Source: Candidatus Hydrogenedentota bacterium (GTDB taxonomy: Bacteria; Hydrogenedentota; Hydrogenedentia; Hydrogenedentales; SLHB01). From it: DNA of 41,199 bases. This document shows, piece after piece, positions 31,919 to 40,771 of this stretch. The notes beneath the pieces are model-generated. The model searched no databases, was not told the DNA's origin, and was given only the letters and a program-made list of their open reading frames with translations. The DNA is taken from contig JACRLJ010000130.1 in NCBI GenBank assembly GCA_016215105.1, positions 1-41,199 on the forward strand, in the 5' to 3' direction. A program made the position numbers and the translations under genes. The stretch's first letter is position 1; each line of letters starts with the position of its first letter.

Positions 31919-32283
31919 TGTTGAAGCCCTCCTTTGGCGCCGGGCATGCGCATCGTGCTATTCCGAGACCCCAGACCCGTCGCTCGCGTTCGGAATGATA
32001 AACACTGTCCGTGGGCATTTCTAATCCTCGTTTGAGCGTGCAAGACGGGAGCCCGCGGCGCCGCCAAGGCCCCGCTGCTGCTTTTCTGTTATCTGGCAAG
32101 TCACAATTTCCTTCCGTGCTATGGGTTCACCTGCGGCTGATCGCCTGTAGGAACTGCTACTCCGCTCTGTTTTTTCCAAGGAGAGCTTGCCGATACACTC
32201 CCCAAACGATAAGATACGTCGTTGTGCCTGGGGCCCCTTGACCCTACGTGACGAACAATGATTTCGCAACGCGGAGATTTGCC
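31919..32283. other. 365-base divergent region before the lactonase operon
   Basis: No supportable gene. It holds the divergent starts of the MORN gene and the lactonase gene. The only element noted is the promoter-like pair at 32187-32215. Confidence 0.45.
32187..32215 (+). promoter_or_regulatory. Possible sigma-70 promoter of the lactonase operon
   Basis: TTGCCG (32187-32192) and TAAGAT (32210-32215) separated by exactly 17 bases, each matching four of six consensus positions, 69 bases upstream of GTG 32284. By-eye prediction only. Confidence 0.35.
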
Positions 32284-33420
32284 GTGCTAACCACTCAACT
32301 CATAGCCATCGCGCTCATACCCATGGCGGCCGCGGCCGCGCCGGCGGATCAGACCAACACGGCGCAGCCTGCCGGGAGTCCTGTCTCGCGTATATACGTC
32401 GGCTCCGCCAAAGCGATATTCCTCGTCAATTTCGACCCGGCAACCGGCCGCTTGGAGGATCGGGGCGTCGTCTGCGAAACGGAGGACCCAAGTTTCCTTG
32501 CGCTTCATCCAACGATGCCGGTGTTATACGCGGTGGGAGAGGCCAAGGAAGGGTTTGTGGCCTCATTCCGAATGGACGCCAAGTCCGGTCTGCTAAGCTT
32601 ACTCAATCGCCAGCCATCCAAGGGCGGGGGACCGTGCCATGTGAGCGTAGCGCCGTCCGGGCGCCACGTTGCGGTCGCGAATTATGGGAGCGGCAGCGTC
32701 GCGCTCTTGCCCGTTCTGGACGACGGGCGTCTCGGCGAGGCATCAGGCTTCTTCCAGCACCAGGGAAGCAGCGCGAACCCGCAACGGCAAACTGGGCCCC
32801 ACGCGCACGGTGTAACCTTTGACATCGCCGGGCGTTTCCTATTCGCGCCCGATCTTGGAATCGACAAGGTGTGTGCGTACCGGTACGACGAAAATGCCCG
32901 CGAACTTCCGCCGAACGACCCCGCCTTCGCGTCCCTGGCACCAGGAGCTGGACCGCGCCATATCGCGTTCCACCCCTCGGGCCGATTTGCCTACGTGGTC
33001 AACGAAATGGGCAACACCGTATCCGCCTTTACCTACGATGCCGAGAAAGGACGCCTGGCGCCCCTGCAGATCACGGGGACCCTTCCGGAATCCTTCAAAG
33101 GCGACTCGACCACCGCAGAAATTGTGGCGCATCCCTCAGGACACTTCCTCTACGCGTCCAACCGCGGACACGACAGCATTACCACGTTCTCGGTCAACCC
33201 CGAAACCGGAACTCTGACTCGGGCGGGTGACACCCCCACCGGCGGACGGACCCCGCGCAGCTTTGCAGTCGACCCGTCAGGGAAATACCTCCTGGCCGCT
33301 AATCAGGGATCCGGCGATATTATTCTCTTCAAAATCGACCCCAATAACGGTGCGCTGCAAAGCGCCAATCAGCGCGTTCGTGTTCCGAGCCCGGCCTGCG
33401 TCATCTTCGCCAGACCGTAG
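32284..33420 (+). CDS. Exported lactonase-family (YbhE/Pgl-like) seven-bladed propeller
   Basis: 378 residues. Signal peptide about 1-19 (LIAIALIPMAAAAAPA), then the lactonase propeller: SRIYVGSAKAIFLVNFDPAT, PSFLALHPTMPVLYAV, GPCHVSVAPSGRHVAVANYG, TGPHAHGVTFDIAGRFLFAP, GPRHIAFHPSGRFAYVVNEM, EIVAHPSGHFLYASNRGHDS, and a final TPRSFAVDPSGKYLLAANQ. The family contains 6-phosphogluconolactonase and carboxy-cis,cis-muconate cyclase; the exported form suggests action on an extracytoplasmic sugar lactone or a binding role. GTG 32284 is chosen because GGAG lies 7 bases upstream and the signal peptide then starts correctly; a GTG at 32248 adds 12 residues. First gene of a likely unit with the acyltransferase (97 bases on), the propeller-barrel protein and the MFS transporter. 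Confidence 0.87.
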   Translation: MLTTQLIAIALIPMAAAAAPADQTNTAQPAGSPVSRIYVGSAKAIFLVNFDPATGRLEDRGVVCETEDPSFLALHPTMPVLYAVGEAKEGFVASFRMDAKSGLLSLLNRQPSKGGGPCHVSVAPSGRHVAVANYGSGSVALLPVLDDGRLGEASGFFQHQGSSANPQRQTGPHAHGVTFDIAGRFLFAPDLGIDKVCAYRYDENARELPPNDPAFASLAPGAGPRHIAFHPSGRFAYVVNEMGNTVSAFTYDAEKGRLAPLQITGTLPESFKGDSTTAEIVAHPSGHFLYASNRGHDSITTFSVNPETGTLTRAGDTPTGGRTPRSFAVDPSGKYLLAANQGSGDIILFKIDPNNGALQSANQRVRVPSPACVIFARP

Positions 33421-33517
33421 GCGCGCAAAAAAGTCATGGCGCCTCCGGCTTGGATTCTTCGGCGCTTCTCTGATAGCCTGCGTCCTTCGCAACGGGGATG
33501 TCCAAAGGAGAGAAGTT

Positions 33518-34570
33518 ATGCCGCCGCAGAATTCCGCGCCAGATCCATCCAAGGGCCGCATCGCGTCCATGGACCAAGTCCGTGGCTATGCCATATTCGG
33601 GATGCTCCTCGTCGACTACTTCGAGTGTTTCAAGATAACGACTCAGCAATTGCATCATCACACCGAGTATATGACCTTCGCGGATACCATCGCGCCCATG
33701 TTTATGTTCGTGGTGGGGATGGGCATGCGGCTTTCCATGAAACGCCGCATCGAGCACGTTGGCCTGCGCGAAGCGCGCCGCGGCCTGCTCAAGCGCTATG
33801 CGCTTCTGGTCCTAATCGCGTTCACCCTCTACACCGGCTATCTCTGGGACGCGCTTATGAATATCGGTTTGGCCGGACTACTCGCTCTCTGGGTGGTGGA
33901 CAAGAAGCCCGCCACTCGCATCTCGGCGGGTCTTCTCATGTTGGCGGCATACCAAGCTGTCGTTTCCTTTACAAGCTACGGCCCTTGGCTGCACGGAGCG
34001 ATCAAGTACCGTGACGATACCATGCCGATCATCTGGAAGGTCATCCCCTTCGGTCCGGAGTTGGTTAATGCTTCGCTGAACGGAGGTCCCATCGGTCACT
34101 GGAGCTGGCTCTTGATGCTGCTTTGCGGGACTATCGGCTACGACATCCTGGCCACCCAGGACAGGCGCCGGATTGTCCTTCGCTGTCTCGCATGGGGGAT
34201 AGCTCTCTCCGTCGCGGGCTGGGCGCTGCACGCGGCATGGCCCGGTGTCAAAGAGGCGTGGCCGTTCTCCAAGCGTTGGGTGACGGCGCCCTACGCGCTC
34301 TGGTCCTCGGGACTCTGCTTTTTCGTCTTGCTTGCATTCTATCTTGTGTGCGATGTGGGGAAGCTGAGAATTCCCCATCTCACCGTACTGGGGCTGAACC
34401 CACTCTTCATCTACATCCTTCAGTGGTGCATCATGGAATCCGCCGAACGCTTCATCCCGGACAAGACCGCAAACTGGTTCGGTATCATGGGTGGCTTCGC
34501 CGTGTTCTACGCGGTACTATACGGGACGGCGTACGCCATGTACCGCCGAAACATCTTCATCAAATTGTGA
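33518..34570 (+). CDS. Membrane acyltransferase-like protein (DUF5009/HGSNAT-like)
   Basis: 350 residues with about 9-10 TM helices. The N-terminal KGRIASMDQVRGYAIFGMLL is the conserved start of the DUF5009 / heparan-alpha-glucosaminide N-acetyltransferase-like family, which moves acetyl groups across membranes onto sugars; other family marks are MFMFVVGMGMRLSMKRR and the C-terminal LGLNPLFIYILQW. AAAGGAG (33504-33510), 7 bases before ATG 33518, fixes the start; a longer in-frame extension into the lactonase gene is rejected. Its place before a glycan-type propeller-barrel protein suggests sugar or glycan acetylation or transport. The actual substrate is unknown and catalytic residues cannot be assigned by eye. 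Confidence 0.85.
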   Translation: MPPQNSAPDPSKGRIASMDQVRGYAIFGMLLVDYFECFKITTQQLHHHTEYMTFADTIAPMFMFVVGMGMRLSMKRRIEHVGLREARRGLLKRYALLVLIAFTLYTGYLWDALMNIGLAGLLALWVVDKKPATRISAGLLMLAAYQAVVSFTSYGPWLHGAIKYRDDTMPIIWKVIPFGPELVNASLNGGPIGHWSWLLMLLCGTIGYDILATQDRRRIVLRCLAWGIALSVAGWALHAAWPGVKEAWPFSKRWVTAPYALWSSGLCFFVLLAFYLVCDVGKLRIPHLTVLGLNPLFIYILQWCIMESAERFIPDKTANWFGIMGGFAVFYAVLYGTAYAMYRRNIFIKL

Positions 34571-34611
34571 GTCAAGAACTCTCTCGCGCTTTACGTACGG
34601 AGGACTACAGC

Positions 34612-36951
34612 ATGACTCGTTCGAGTGTCTGCCTCATTCTTGCGCTATCGGCATTCGTTAGCGCATATGCGCTGCCCGCGATGGGCGGCCAGTTCAAAGT
34701 GGATCAGAAGTTGTGGAAACCTGTCCCCGACGATGTCTATCTCCAAGAAATAAACGGGAAAGTCGTCTCCGACCAACCCGTGACGTCGCTCGCCCTCTTC
34801 AACGACGCGGCCTATGCGGTGGTCGGTGGCGGCGTTAGCGTGATCCAAGGGGAGAAGCTGCAAGCGGTTCCCGATGCGCCAAAGGATGTGCTCCGTGTGC
34901 AAGTCGTCGGCGGGTCGTTGTGGGCGCTGGCCAAATCCGGGCTCTATCAATTCGCCGATGGCAAGTGGCGGGGCTTCGATTCCCGCGAGTTCGTGGATCT
35001 CTGTGTTCACCAGGGCGCGGTCCACGCCGCCACGCGAGACGACGTCTTCCGGATCGAGAAGGACGCATTGGTAAACATCGAGCCGAAAGGCGGCTACCAG
35101 TCCAACGACTCGACGGTCGTGATGGCGGATGGCACGCAAGTATTGGCCGACCCTGTCCACATCGGCCCTATTTCGCGGCTTGCCTCGTACTGCGGAACGC
35201 TCTACGTCCTGCGTCCGAATGGGCTGGCGCTGCTGGACGGCCGCCGGGTCGTGCCGAATCCCATTGATTGGGGAACGCTTCCATCCCGGCACGTTCAGGC
35301 TATATGTTCGCTCGGAAGCTGCCTGTACATTACCACCGATAAAGGTCTTGCTGTGTTGCGTGGCATGGCCATGACCACCCTGCGTGGCCAAGACGGTCTA
35401 CCCTATGAGGACACCACCTGCGTGACGCCCGGTTTCGACGGGGATCTCTGGATCGGCACGACCCGAGGAGCCATCCGCAAGACGCGGGACGAGTACCAGT
35501 ATCTCGGAGCGCAACACTGGCTGCCCGGTAATAACGTTCACGACATCGCCGTCGGCAAGAACGTGGTCTACGTGGCCACTGATAAGGGCATAGGAGTCAT
35601 TCGCTACGAGCCTTTCACTCTGCAGAAGAAGGCGGATTATTTTGAGAAGAGCCTGAGCGAGTGGGGGATGAAGCGCCTCGGTTTCATCCACATGCTGTAT
35701 TGGTCCGGCGACAAAGACGGCTGGCTACGAGAAATCAGCGATAACGACGGCGGTCACACGGCGCACTACCTCGCCGCGATGTCGTTCAAGTACGCCGCCA
35801 CCGGCGACGAAAAAGCGCGGGAACAGGCCGTAGACGCCTTCAAAGCGATGATCTGGCTCGAAGAAATCACCAAGAACCCCGGATTCATTGCGCGCGCGGT
35901 CTGGGCAAACAACGTTGATAAGGGGCAACGCTCGGAACGCGGCTCCGGCGGACTACCTGCCAAGTGGTACTACACGCCCGACAAACTTTTTGCATTCAAA
36001 GGCGACACCTCAAGTGATGAAGTGGATGGGCACTTCTATTCCGTTTCTATCTTCCACGACCTCGCTGCGAAAGGTCCCGAGAAGGATCGCGCCGCGCAAC
36101 ACCTTGCCCGCATCGCCTCCCACATCATGGACCACGGCTGGGTGCTGCAGGACATGGATGGCAAACCAACCCGCTGGGGCCGATGGGACCCCGAGTACCT
36201 CTTGCGGCCCTACGGCTACATCGCGCGCGGACTCAACGGCATGCAGGCGCAGACCTATATGCGCGCGGCGTACGGCGTTACCGGTGACGCAAAGTACGAG
36301 CAAGGATTTCAGCAACTGGTGAAGTGGGGATACCCCTCGTACACGGTTCGTCAAAAACTCACTTTCCCGCCGGATGAGGTCGTGCCCTCGTACGATGAGC
36401 TGGCGTTCCGCTGCTATTACACGCTTCTGCGCTTTACGGACGCCCCCGAATATCGTTCGATATACTTGCGCAGTATTACGCGGAGTTGGGAAGTCAAACG
36501 CATGGAGCACGTGCCGTGGTTTAACTTCATCTACGGCGCCGCGACCGGCAACGATTGTGAAGTGGACCGCGCCGCGAAGCATCTGCGCGAGTGGTCGCTC
36601 GACTTGAGGAATTGGAGCTACGAGAACTCGTTCCGAAGCGACCTCGCGCCCGAGCCCGGCTACGTGCCCTACCAAGGTGGAACGCGCGCCATGTCGCCGC
36701 GGGAAACCACCGCGAAGGGCGGCAGCCGCTCCGCCCTCGAGTACGATGGAGGCGGTAGTGGCCGTAGTGTTACCCCGCCCATCGGCTGGCTCGAGGACTA
36801 TTGGATGGGCCGCTATCACGGATTCATCGAAGCGCCCAAGACGCAAGATGCCGCGCTGCTAACCGTTGACCACGGCGCCAATCCGCAGCCCGGAGCGAAA
36901 CCGTATGACGGTCCTCCGCGCCCGTCAAATCTCGTCCCAGGTGAGCCGTAG
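34612..36951 (+). CDS. Exported propeller plus alpha/alpha-barrel protein, possible glycan enzyme
   Basis: 779 residues. Signal peptide about 1-25 (SAYALPAMGG). The N-terminal half (about 30-330) is a propeller like two-component-regulator propellers: AAYAVVGGGVSVIQG, SLWALAKSGLYQF, TLYVLRPNGLALL, CLYITTDKGLAVLRG, DLWIGTTRGAIRK, VVYVATDKGIGVIRY. The C-terminal half (about 345-740) is helical with a repeated aromatic, acidic pattern (GGHTAHYLAAMSFKYAATGD, VDGHFYSVSIFHDLA, DPEYLLRPYGYIARGLN, YDELAFRCYYTLLRF) resembling (alpha/alpha)6 glycoside hydrolase or lyase barrels. No catalytic pair can be assigned. GGAGGA 7 bases before ATG 34612. The MFS gene follows 11 bases after its stop. A role in binding and cleaving an uronic-type glycan is plausible but unproven. 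Confidence 0.78.
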   Translation: MTRSSVCLILALSAFVSAYALPAMGGQFKVDQKLWKPVPDDVYLQEINGKVVSDQPVTSLALFNDAAYAVVGGGVSVIQGEKLQAVPDAPKDVLRVQVVGGSLWALAKSGLYQFADGKWRGFDSREFVDLCVHQGAVHAATRDDVFRIEKDALVNIEPKGGYQSNDSTVVMADGTQVLADPVHIGPISRLASYCGTLYVLRPNGLALLDGRRVVPNPIDWGTLPSRHVQAICSLGSCLYITTDKGLAVLRGMAMTTLRGQDGLPYEDTTCVTPGFDGDLWIGTTRGAIRKTRDEYQYLGAQHWLPGNNVHDIAVGKNVVYVATDKGIGVIRYEPFTLQKKADYFEKSLSEWGMKRLGFIHMLYWSGDKDGWLREISDNDGGHTAHYLAAMSFKYAATGDEKAREQAVDAFKAMIWLEEITKNPGFIARAVWANNVDKGQRSERGSGGLPAKWYYTPDKLFAFKGDTSSDEVDGHFYSVSIFHDLAAKGPEKDRAAQHLARIASHIMDHGWVLQDMDGKPTRWGRWDPEYLLRPYGYIARGLNGMQAQTYMRAAYGVTGDAKYEQGFQQLVKWGYPSYTVRQKLTFPPDEVVPSYDELAFRCYYTLLRFTDAPEYRSIYLRSITRSWEVKRMEHVPWFNFIYGAATGNDCEVDRAAKHLREWSLDLRNWSYENSFRSDLAPEPGYVPYQGGTRAMSPRETTAKGGSRSALEYDGGGSGRSVTPPIGWLEDYWMGRYHGFIEAPKTQDAALLTVDHGANPQPGAKPYDGPPRPSNLVPGEP

Positions 36952-36962
36952 CAGCGGGATCT

Positions 36963-38153
36963 ATGACCAACAACTCATCGCTTGCTAGATCGTCTCGTTG
37001 GGCGACCGCCGTCTGCTACGGCGGTATGACCTGCCTTGCCATCGGCGCAAATCTTGCGCCGGTGTATCTGACGACCTTTCGCGATGCGTTTGCGACTGTT
37101 CTAACCGGCGAACAACAGGGACGTATCCCCGGCGTAACCTTCGCCGCCATGGTCCTCGGTATAGTAGTGAGCGGTCCCCTGGCCGATCGCTGGGGAGCAA
37201 AGTTTTTCGCCATGCTCGGTCTCGCCGCGACCTCCGCGGGCCTGTGCGCGTTGGCCACCGTCACCCGCTACTCCGGACTGCTCTGCGCGTGCGCCGTCAT
37301 GGGATTTGGCGGCGGCGTTCTCGACATGGTGCTCAGTCCCATCATCTGCGCAGTTCACCCGCAGCAGCGGACCAAAGCGCTGAACTGGCTCCACTCATTC
37401 TATTGCATTGGCGCCCTTGCCGTAGTCCTGATCTGCGCCCTGGCGTTCCACTTCCAAGTGTCGTGGCGCGCCATCGCGCTCGGCTTGAACGTGGTGCCCC
37501 TCGTTTTGTTCCTCGCCTTCATTCCCTTGCGTATTCCGCCGCTGGTTCACGAGGACGCTGAGCGCACCCCCGTCAAGGCGCTCATGACGCGGCCGTTCTT
37601 CCTCGCGGCGGTTATCGCCATCACGCTATGCGGAGCCACCGAGCAAGGCATGGCCCAATGGTTGCCGGCCTACGCGGAAACCTGGCTTGGTTATGACAAG
37701 ACGGTTAGCGCTCTCGCCCTCGCCGGATTCTCTATCGGCATGGCCATCGGCCGCGGCGCCGCGGGTAACACTGCCCACCGCATCAAGACGATTCCCATGC
37801 TGTTGTTTGCCTGCGCGGGGTGTGTGACGTGCTACCTCGTGGCCTGCTTTTTCCCAGTCTCCGGGATTGCTTTGGCCGCCTGCGTCACCATGGGCCTCGC
37901 GGTCAGTTGTCTCTGGCCCAACACCCTGAGCCTCATAGCCGACTACTTTCCCCACGGCGGCGCCTCCATGTTCAGCATCATGGCCGCCGGCGGAAACGTC
38001 GGATGTTTCGTTACGCCATGGCTCATCGGAGCCATCGCGCAACAATCCGACATCCGTTGGGGATTGGCCAGCGCCACCGTATGTCCCCTAATGCTCGGCG
38101 CCATTGTCCTGGGAATAAGCCACCGCCATCCCGCCAAGAGCGTTTCCCAATAG
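36963..38153 (+). CDS. MFS transporter, sugar/FHS-like
   Basis: 396 residues, 12 TM helices in two halves with a central charged loop (VHEDAERTPVKALM, about 193-206). The GPLADRWGAKFFAMLGL segment after TM2 is the MFS signature loop, and the second half opens with EQGMAQWLPAYAET, which resembles the start of the second half in glucose/galactose and fucose carriers (FHS family). The N-terminal TM1 region GMTCLAIGANLAPVYLTTF also fits. ATG 36963 lies 11 bases after the propeller-barrel stop, so the two are cotranscribed. It probably exports or imports the sugar released by the upstream enzymes. Substrate unproven. Confidence 0.88.
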   Translation: MTNNSSLARSSRWATAVCYGGMTCLAIGANLAPVYLTTFRDAFATVLTGEQQGRIPGVTFAAMVLGIVVSGPLADRWGAKFFAMLGLAATSAGLCALATVTRYSGLLCACAVMGFGGGVLDMVLSPIICAVHPQQRTKALNWLHSFYCIGALAVVLICALAFHFQVSWRAIALGLNVVPLVLFLAFIPLRIPPLVHEDAERTPVKALMTRPFFLAAVIAITLCGATEQGMAQWLPAYAETWLGYDKTVSALALAGFSIGMAIGRGAAGNTAHRIKTIPMLLFACAGCVTCYLVACFFPVSGIALAACVTMGLAVSCLWPNTLSLIADYFPHGGASMFSIMAAGGNVGCFVTPWLIGAIAQQSDIRWGLASATVCPLMLGAIVLGISHRHPAKSVSQ

Positions 38154-38356
38154 TAGACGCGCCGTATCGCCGCGTCGGCCGGAACGCCATAAACCCGACC
38201 CACACCAACACATGTCCTTGACGAAAATCGCCGTACACCGGCTTTCCCGCGTCGTAATTCTTCCCCGCGCACAACCTAAATGGTGTACAATAACGTTATC
38301 CTCATACGCAGTCGTAAACTGTGGCCATAAACGGGGCTATTTTGGGAGGACCTGCA

Positions 38357-39148
38357 ATGCCATCAAGCACGCGTACTCGAATCAGTCTGCTCATGGGGCT
38401 GTCCGTCTGCATCATACTGCCGGCGGCGGGCTGGGCGGACTGTGGCTCGATTCCCTATTCATCTCCGCTCGAACTCATGGGTGGCATGACTATCCTGAAA
38501 ACGGAAAAAGGTATCACGGATGTGCGCTTCGATCCGATGGATGTCGTCGTTTTCGAACCCGGCCAGCGGGCCATTATTCTGTGGAACGGCCGGGAGGAAA
38601 TCCTCCTGCTATCCACCGACATCAAGACCAATCGGGCCGTCTCGCTGCTCGAAGTAATCCCCTTACCCGGCGAGCCCGCCGTTCGACTGGGAGACTTCGA
38701 TTGGTTCATGACCATGCAGCGGCTTCTGATCGACAAGTCCATGTGGCGGGTCGCATCGGGCGGAGGGGTAGCAGGAGTGCGCGCGCCGGAACGCGCTGCG
38801 GAGATCACCTTCCATAAGAAGATGGGGGTCCATGACATCTCCGTAGCGCACGTATTGAATCGCGACGGGTTCACGGGCTGGGTGGAAGAGTTCATGACAG
38901 CGAAGAAGGCTGTGAACCCCAAGGTCGATCCGGCTTTCGCGGGTATCATTGGCAACTATCTCGAACGTGGAACACAGTGGTTTGTCTTTGACTCGCTGCA
39001 AGCGGACAACCAACTCCAGAGCCGGCAGCCGGTCGAATACCGCTTTAAGACCGATCACCTTTACTATCCGCTTGAAATCTCCTCACGGGAATCCGGCAAG
39101 ACAAACATCGACTTGCTGGTAGTGACCACGCAGCCACGTTCGGACTAG
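38357..39148 (+). CDS. Exported protein of unknown function
   Basis: 263 residues with a signal peptide (about 1-27, IILPAAGWADC); the mature part begins ADCGSIPYSSPLELM. After it comes FEPGQRAIILWNGREEILLLST followed by LLEVIPLPGEPAV, a pattern I have seen in exported proteins of unknown function in planctomycete-like and archaeal genomes, but I cannot name a family with confidence. The C-terminal half (HDISVAHVLNRDGFTGWV, TDHLYYPLEISSRESG) has no catalytic motif I recognise. GGGAGGA 6 bases before ATG 38357 fixes the start. It has a 203-base gap from the MFS gene, so probably its own promoter. It is 96 bases before the M50-like gene. Confidence 0.7.
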   Translation: MPSSTRTRISLLMGLSVCIILPAAGWADCGSIPYSSPLELMGGMTILKTEKGITDVRFDPMDVVVFEPGQRAIILWNGREEILLLSTDIKTNRAVSLLEVIPLPGEPAVRLGDFDWFMTMQRLLIDKSMWRVASGGGVAGVRAPERAAEITFHKKMGVHDISVAHVLNRDGFTGWVEEFMTAKKAVNPKVDPAFAGIIGNYLERGTQWFVFDSLQADNQLQSRQPVEYRFKTDHLYYPLEISSRESGKTNIDLLVVTTQPRSD

Positions 39149-39244
39149 CCCAAAGTGAAGTTTGCGGTCAAGAAGGAACCGCGCCGCTGACGATGCAGCG
39201 GATTCGTATTCGGGGTGACATGCAGAAGATGACGGTGGACTTCA

Positions 39245-40093
39245 TTGCACGGTGAGCGCACACACGGCGGCTCAGCTCACGAGAGCCGGACCTCCGCGCG
39301 CCGCGAACGGTGGCGGCGTCATTTCGATAAGCATTGGACACGGCTGCTGTACTACCAACTGGGGGCTTACGGCGTAGTACTGCTCCTGTGGCTGGCGCCT
39401 ATACCCAATCCCATCAAACTGCTCGCGGTTACCTTCCACGAGTTCTCGCACGGTGTCGCGGGCTATCTCACCGGCGGCCGTGTCTTCGGTATGGCGATTG
39501 CCCCGAACGGGGGCGGGGTCACCATGGGAGTCGGCGGTAGCATGCCGATAATTCTAGTTTCCGGCTACATCGGCAGCGTGCTCTGGGGCGCCGCGCTCTA
39601 CTACGCAAGCGTTCGGTACCGCGCCCGTCACGCGCTCCTGGTCCTGATGTTGCTCGTGTTCGCGTCTGCGCTGATCGGATGGCTGAACGGTTACGCAATC
39701 CTCTTTGGTCTGGGATCCCTGATTGTGATGAACCTATTGTTCCTGCTCCCCGAGGAATTTCAGCGCTTCTTTGTGATGATGGTCGGCTCCGCGTGCTGCC
39801 TCTATGCCCCGCTTGACGTGCTTGGCGACGCGGTCAGCGCGAGTCCCCTCAGCGTGATGGGTGTCAGCACCGGAAATGATGTGTCCCAACTCGCGGCCTT
39901 GCTCAACGTATCTCCCGTCCTTGTAGGAGCTGTTGTGTTGGCCATACAGGCTTTCATTCTCGTGGTTCTTGTGCGCTGGGCCTGTACATGGGGCGCCAAG
40001 TTCGCGCTTCAACGGGAAAGTAGATTACACAAGATGCGCGCGCATCTGCAGCGCGACCTCCATCCGGAAGATCGCCGCATTACTCTCGAATAG
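39245..40093 (+). CDS. M50-like membrane metalloprotease (HEFSH)
   Basis: 282 residues with about 6-8 TM segments. The zinc motif HEFSH (H65-H69, in AVTFHEFSHGVAGYLTGG) follows TM1, as in the M50B-like family, and the GGRVFGMAIAPNGGGVTMG segment after it matches that group. No PDZ domain and no second aspartate motif identified with confidence. Likely an intramembrane protease or a related scaffold; the substrate is unknown. Start TTG 39245 is the only start candidate before the basic N terminus, because an in-frame stop lies at 39230; the ribosome site is weak, so the start is uncertain. It is probably separate from the upstream unit. Its stop is 36 bases before the rearranged asparagine synthase piece. 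Confidence 0.8.
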   Translation: MHGERTHGGSAHESRTSARRERWRRHFDKHWTRLLYYQLGAYGVVLLLWLAPIPNPIKLLAVTFHEFSHGVAGYLTGGRVFGMAIAPNGGGVTMGVGGSMPIILVSGYIGSVLWGAALYYASVRYRARHALLVLMLLVFASALIGWLNGYAILFGLGSLIVMNLLFLLPEEFQRFFVMMVGSACCLYAPLDVLGDAVSASPLSVMGVSTGNDVSQLAALLNVSPVLVGAVVLAIQAFILVVLVRWACTWGAKFALQRESRLHKMRAHLQRDLHPEDRRITLE

Positions 40094-40129
40094 ACTGCCG
40101 CGCCGCTTCGACACGTCCACGTGGTCTAC

Positions 40130-40771
40130 TCAGTCTACGCCTTCGTTTGCCAGGATCTTTCCCTTATCCGGACTGTACTGGACTGCCCGACCATACTTTT
40201 GCAGACTAGCTTCGAAATTCTGCGCATACAAATGGTCCAAAATATGAACCGTCAGCATCGCAGTCAGCAGACTGTTCAAACCGCGTTTCAAGCGGCAGTC
40301 GAAGAACAGCGCTTTTGAAAGACATTGGGCCGTGCAAACAACCCAGTAACCGAACAGGCCGCTCTTTTCGAAGGCGTCGTGCGAAAGATACTGCTTGATA
40401 AGCCGGTCGAGCGCGTCGATGCGTCCCTTTCGTATCCACAACGGCGGAGCGGAATACGGCCACTTCTCGCGGCGGTAGATCTCGTCCGTAAGATCTTCCC
40501 TGAACGCCTCCCGAAGTACATATTTCTCGACTCCGTCGTGGATCTTGAAGGAATCTGGTATACGACGAACCTGCTCGAACAACTGATGGTCGAGAAAAGG
40601 CGTACGCCCTTCAATCGAATGCGCCATCTCCATGCGATCTCCCAGCATGGTCAAGATATAAGGCGCCAGCATGGACTTGATCCAAAAGTATTGAATCTGC
40701 CGTGCCTCGGGAAGCGCGTCGGTTCGGCTACGGTCGATTCTGCTTTTCAGACAATTGATGACGGGATTGTG
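40130..40771 (-). pseudogene. Asparagine synthase C-terminal part, separated from its middle
   Basis: Reads leftward and contains the asparagine synthase C-terminal half: YFWIKSMLAPYILTMLGDRM, EMAHSIEGRTPFLDHQLFEQ, KIHDGVEKYVLREAFREDL, YRREKWPYSAPPLWIRKGR, ending about 210 residues after the junction. The glutaminase domain and ATP-binding loop are missing from this frame; upstream of about 40771 the frame reads antisense to a second asparagine synthase piece on the plus strand. So the gene is broken here. Family role if intact: ATP-dependent amidation of aspartate or amide transfer to a precursor. The stop is at 40130. It could be a remnant, an invertible arrangement or an assembly error. 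Confidence 0.75.
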
